Shown here one piece after another: positions 13,604-15,554 of a stretch of 15,554 bases of DNA (position 1 is the first letter of the stretch; each line of letters starts with the position of its first letter). The notes below the pieces were generated by a model, which saw nothing but the letters and a program-made list of their open reading frames with translations, was not told the DNA's origin and made no database searches. The position numbers were made by a program, and so were the translations under genes. This stretch comes from Spirochaetaceae bacterium (GTDB taxonomy: Bacteria > Spirochaetota > Spirochaetia > Treponematales > Breznakiellaceae): the NCBI GenBank assembly GCA_031265635.1, contig JAISCK010000232.1, positions 1-15,554 on the forward strand, given 5' to 3'.

Positions 13604-14814
13604 TGGCAATTATCCGGCAGTCTTATCTTGACCAAATCCGGCCTTTTATCGGCGCCCCGTTTATAAAAATCCTCACCGGGATCAGGCGCTGCGGAAAATC
13701 CACCGTTTTGGAATTATTGGAAACCGAATTGGCCCGCATGGGGGTTCGGGCGGAAAAAATCATCTATATCAATCTTGAAACCTGGGCGCCCGGGGAACTG
13801 AGTTCAAAAAAACTCTTTGAGGCAATACAAAGCCGTCAGGCCAAAGAAGGGCTTTCGTATATATTACTTGATGAAGTTCAGTTGATTGAAGGCTGGGAAA
13901 GAGTCGTAAACGCCCTTTTTGCCGGGAAACGGGCCGATATAACCCTCTCCGGCTCCAATTCAAAACTGCTCTCATCGGAACTCGCAACCCTGCTTTCAGG
14001 CCGTTATGTGCAATTCACCATACGCACCCTGTCTTTTGCCGAATACGGTGATTTCGCGCGGCAGATAGGGGGGAGGAATCCTGAAACAAAAGCCGCCCTC
14101 AGGGAATATCTGCAATGGGGCGGCTTTCCGGGCATACATTACCTTAAAGAGATGCAAAGCAGCCTTGTATATAAAACCGTTTCGGATATTTTCTCGTCGG
14201 TTGTTTTAAGGGACGTGATGCGGAGAAACAGGCTCAGGAACGCCGATATGCTGGAACGGATTATTCATTTTCTTTTTGACAATACCGGGAACATGGTTTC
14301 CGCGGCAAGCATAGCCGCGTATTTTAAGAACCAGAAACGAAAGGTCAGCGTCGATACTGTTCTGGAATATATAAACGCCCTTGAAGGGGCCTGCGTCCTG
14401 GAAAAAGTTTCCCGGTTTGACATAAAGGGTAAAAGGCTCCTTGAGGCCAGGGAAAAATATTATTGCGCCGATATTTCGCTTGTAAACGCGCTCCTGGGAT
14501 ACGATGACAGACGGCTTCCGGGGCTTCTGGAAAATCTTGTATATCTGGAATTAAAGCGCAGGCTTTACGATGTGTATGTGGGAATTCTTGCAAACAGCGA
14601 AATAGATTTTATCGCCGTTAAGGGAAATGAAAAGGCATACTTTCAGGTTTGTTACAAAATCAGCAGAGAGTCAATAGAAAGGGAATTCGGCAATCTCCTT
14701 AAAATAAAAGACCAGTACCCCAAATACGTGGTCAGTTTGGATGAGGACTGGACAAGCAATGTTGACGGAGTACGGCATATATACCTCTCCGATTTTTTGC
14801 TTGGGAACGGGTAA
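13603..14814 (+). CDS. ATP-binding protein with AAA_14 and DUF4143 domains
   Basis: The 403-residue product belongs to a widespread family of uncharacterised ATPases. The start matches the family form (YLDQIRPFI, then ILTGIRRCGKST). Walker A is at 26-34, Walker B YILLDE at 86-91, a sensor-like SGSNS at 116-120 and SGRY at 132-135. A winged-helix-like region lies at about 215-280. The C-terminal DUF4143 part has E310 with NLVYLEL, then EIDF at 333-336 and Q348 to K352, resembling a PD-(D/E)xK-like fold. No substrate is known for the family; I assign no function. It is expressed from its own promoter, opposite to the flagellin genes, and its stop is one base from that of the converging 136-aa gene. 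Its AT-rich promoter region and isolated position suggest insertion into a flagellar region. Confidence 0.9.
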   Translation: MAIIRQSYLDQIRPFIGAPFIKILTGIRRCGKSTVLELLETELARMGVRAEKIIYINLETWAPGELSSKKLFEAIQSRQAKEGLSYILLDEVQLIEGWERVVNALFAGKRADITLSGSNSKLLSSELATLLSGRYVQFTIRTLSFAEYGDFARQIGGRNPETKAALREYLQWGGFPGIHYLKEMQSSLVYKTVSDIFSSVVLRDVMRRNRLRNADMLERIIHFLFDNTGNMVSAASIAAYFKNQKRKVSVDTVLEYINALEGACVLEKVSRFDIKGKRLLEAREKYYCADISLVNALLGYDDRRLPGLLENLVYLELKRRLYDVYVGILANSEIDFIAVKGNEKAYFQVCYKISRESIEREFGNLLKIKDQYPKYVVSLDEDWTSNVDGVRHIYLSDFLLGNG

Positions 14815-14815
14815 A

Positions 14816-15226
14816 TTAAGGAGTGTGCCGCCCAAGCTCTTCCAGCCTTGTTACGGCGTGTTCCAGGGCCCTGATCCTGAATTCCCCATAGTGGAGCGGC
14901 GAGGGAATGTGGCCGATTATATGGCGGTTTTTGCCTTCCTGTTCGGCCAGTACCCAGTCGCCCAAAATGGATGTTTCCATGTTGATTGTATACACAGGCT
15001 CGGAACCGCCCTTGGGGAAAAAGAGGAGCCTGAATCTACAGGTGGCAAAGAGGGGCGGCTCTTTTTTTCGCCGTGCGGGAGCCTTTTGGGAGAAAAGCGT
15101 ATCCTGCCGCGAGGGAAGAGCCTTTTCCAGGCCGACCGCCGTGACGGACCATTGATTAAGCTCGAACCGTTCTAAGGTTCCCAGGGCCGTCTGGGCCCGC
15201 CAGGCTAGATCCTGAACCGGTTCCAT
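14816..15226 (-). CDS. Unknown 136-residue protein
   Basis: I do not recognise this protein. It begins MEPVQDLAWRAQTALGTLERFELNQWSV, has a basic linker at about 45-56 (KAPARRKKEP), then a strand-rich part with FATCRFRLLFFPKGG and ETSILGDWVLAEQEGKN, and ends in a helix (IRALEHAVTRLEELG). No signal peptide or membrane segment is seen. The ATG at 15224-15226 is preceded by AAGGAG at a 5-nt spacing; a longer frame-open start at 15301 is rejected because it lacks a ribosome site and adds a low-complexity stretch. It converges on the ATPase gene with one base between stop codons. It lies 120 nt downstream of the partial gene below and may be cotranscribed with it. Confidence 0.75.
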   Translation of the reverse strand: MEPVQDLAWRAQTALGTLERFELNQWSVTAVGLEKALPSRQDTLFSQKAPARRKKEPPLFATCRFRLLFFPKGGSEPVYTINMETSILGDWVLAEQEGKNRHIIGHIPSPLHYGEFRIRALEHAVTRLEELGRHTP

Positions 15227-15346
15227 AACTGCTCCTTGTTTGAAGCTGCCTGACACAGGCTGTCCCGGCCTGTTTTTTGGCCCGGACCGGGGCAGCGCCA
15301 TTCATCCCCGAGGGCGCCCGCCCAGGAACCTGCCGTCAGGCCGGGG

Positions 15347-15553
15347 TTATTTGGGAATTTTTATCAGCGGTCTCCGGTGGTTTTTTTGCTCACGGTCAAC
15401 AGGAAGCGCTGTATTCACCGTATTTTGAACCGGCGTAAAGGGTGTCCCCGCGGAAATTGCCCTTTGCCCCGGTTTGAACGCCGGCCTTGGTTTTAATCCG
15501 GCCGCCGCCTGGCCCCTTGGCTGTGCCGTTTCAAGCGGCGTAGCCTTAGCCGG
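15347..15553 (-). CDS. Unknown protein, C-terminal end (5' truncated at the window edge)
   Basis: A minus-strand frame is open from the window edge to a TAA at 15347-15349, giving the last 68 residues. They are rich in proline, alanine and basic residues (PAKATPLETAQPRG, then GLKPRPAFKPGQRAI) and end HRRPLIKIPK. That looks like a disordered tail, so no family can be named. Coding is likely because the other two minus frames are closed by several stops here, and the downstream gene has the same orientation. Confidence 0.5.
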   Translation of the reverse strand, partial: PAKATPLETAQPRGQAAAGLKPRPAFKPGQRAISAGTPFTPVQNTVNTALPVDREQKNHRRPLIKIPK

Positions 15554-15554
15554 G

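Noticed and set aside
15227..15301. N-terminal extension of the 136-residue protein to an ATG at 15301
   Set aside because: There is no ribosome site before it, and the added residues are low in complexity; the ATG at 15226 has AAGGAG at good spacing.
1..15554. CRISPR array, tRNA, rRNA or riboswitch
   Set aside because: No regularly spaced repeats, cloverleaf-like segments with TTCGA arms in correct geometry, or known riboswitch cores were seen in the gaps between genes.

Overview
The window is a chromosomal segment from a spirochaete, most likely a Treponema. The flagellins are periplasmic FlaB-type proteins starting MIINHN, and FlgK, FlgL, FliW and CsrA occur in the usual spirochaetal order. 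A flaB-flaG-fliD block is followed by an unknown gene, a PilZ gene, tsaE, tsaB and an HD-GYP gene, an order that (from memory) resembles the flaB/fliD region of T. pallidum. The balanced base composition suggests a termite-gut or free-living type rather than an AT-rich host-restricted one; this is an inference.

Left part (1-4053, + strand): the 3' end of a probable flgN/flbF chaperone gene, then flgK, flgL, fliW and csrA. These encode the two hook-filament junction proteins, then the CsrA antagonist FliW and the RNA-binding regulator CsrA. fliW and csrA overlap by one base. The middle part (4069-10548, - strand) converges on csrA with 15 nt between stop codons. It is a tightly packed, probably cotranscribed series: fliD, a 272-aa unknown, a membrane-anchored PilZ protein, an 87-aa unknown, tsaE, tsaB and a PAS/HD-GYP phosphodiesterase. 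Most junctions overlap, several with TTG or GTG starts. The series links the filament cap, c-di-GMP signalling and two t6A tRNA-modification factors.

Flagellin part (10648-13427, - strand): flaG and two flaB genes. The upstream flaB has a near-consensus sigma-28 promoter. Both flaB leaders carry a GC-rich hairpin with an ANGGA loop, placed 10-11 nt upstream of a CAAGGAGG Shine-Dalgarno. The flaG Shine-Dalgarno lies inside GUACAGGGAGGU, an 11-of-12 match to the CsrA consensus. The genes for CsrA and its antagonist FliW are in the same window, so the segment appears to encode a complete FliW-CsrA-flagellin homeostatic circuit together with its RNA targets. This is the most interesting content of the window.

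Right part (13428-15554): an AT-rich spacer with a perfect 10-bp inverted repeat and a consensus-like sigma-70 promoter whose predicted start is the ATG of an AAA_14/DUF4143 ATPase gene, so that transcript is probably leaderless. The ATPase gene converges with only one base between stop codons on a 136-aa unknown gene on the - strand, preceded by the 3' end of another unknown gene cut by the window edge. I saw no tRNA, rRNA, CRISPR array, insertion sequence or phage gene.
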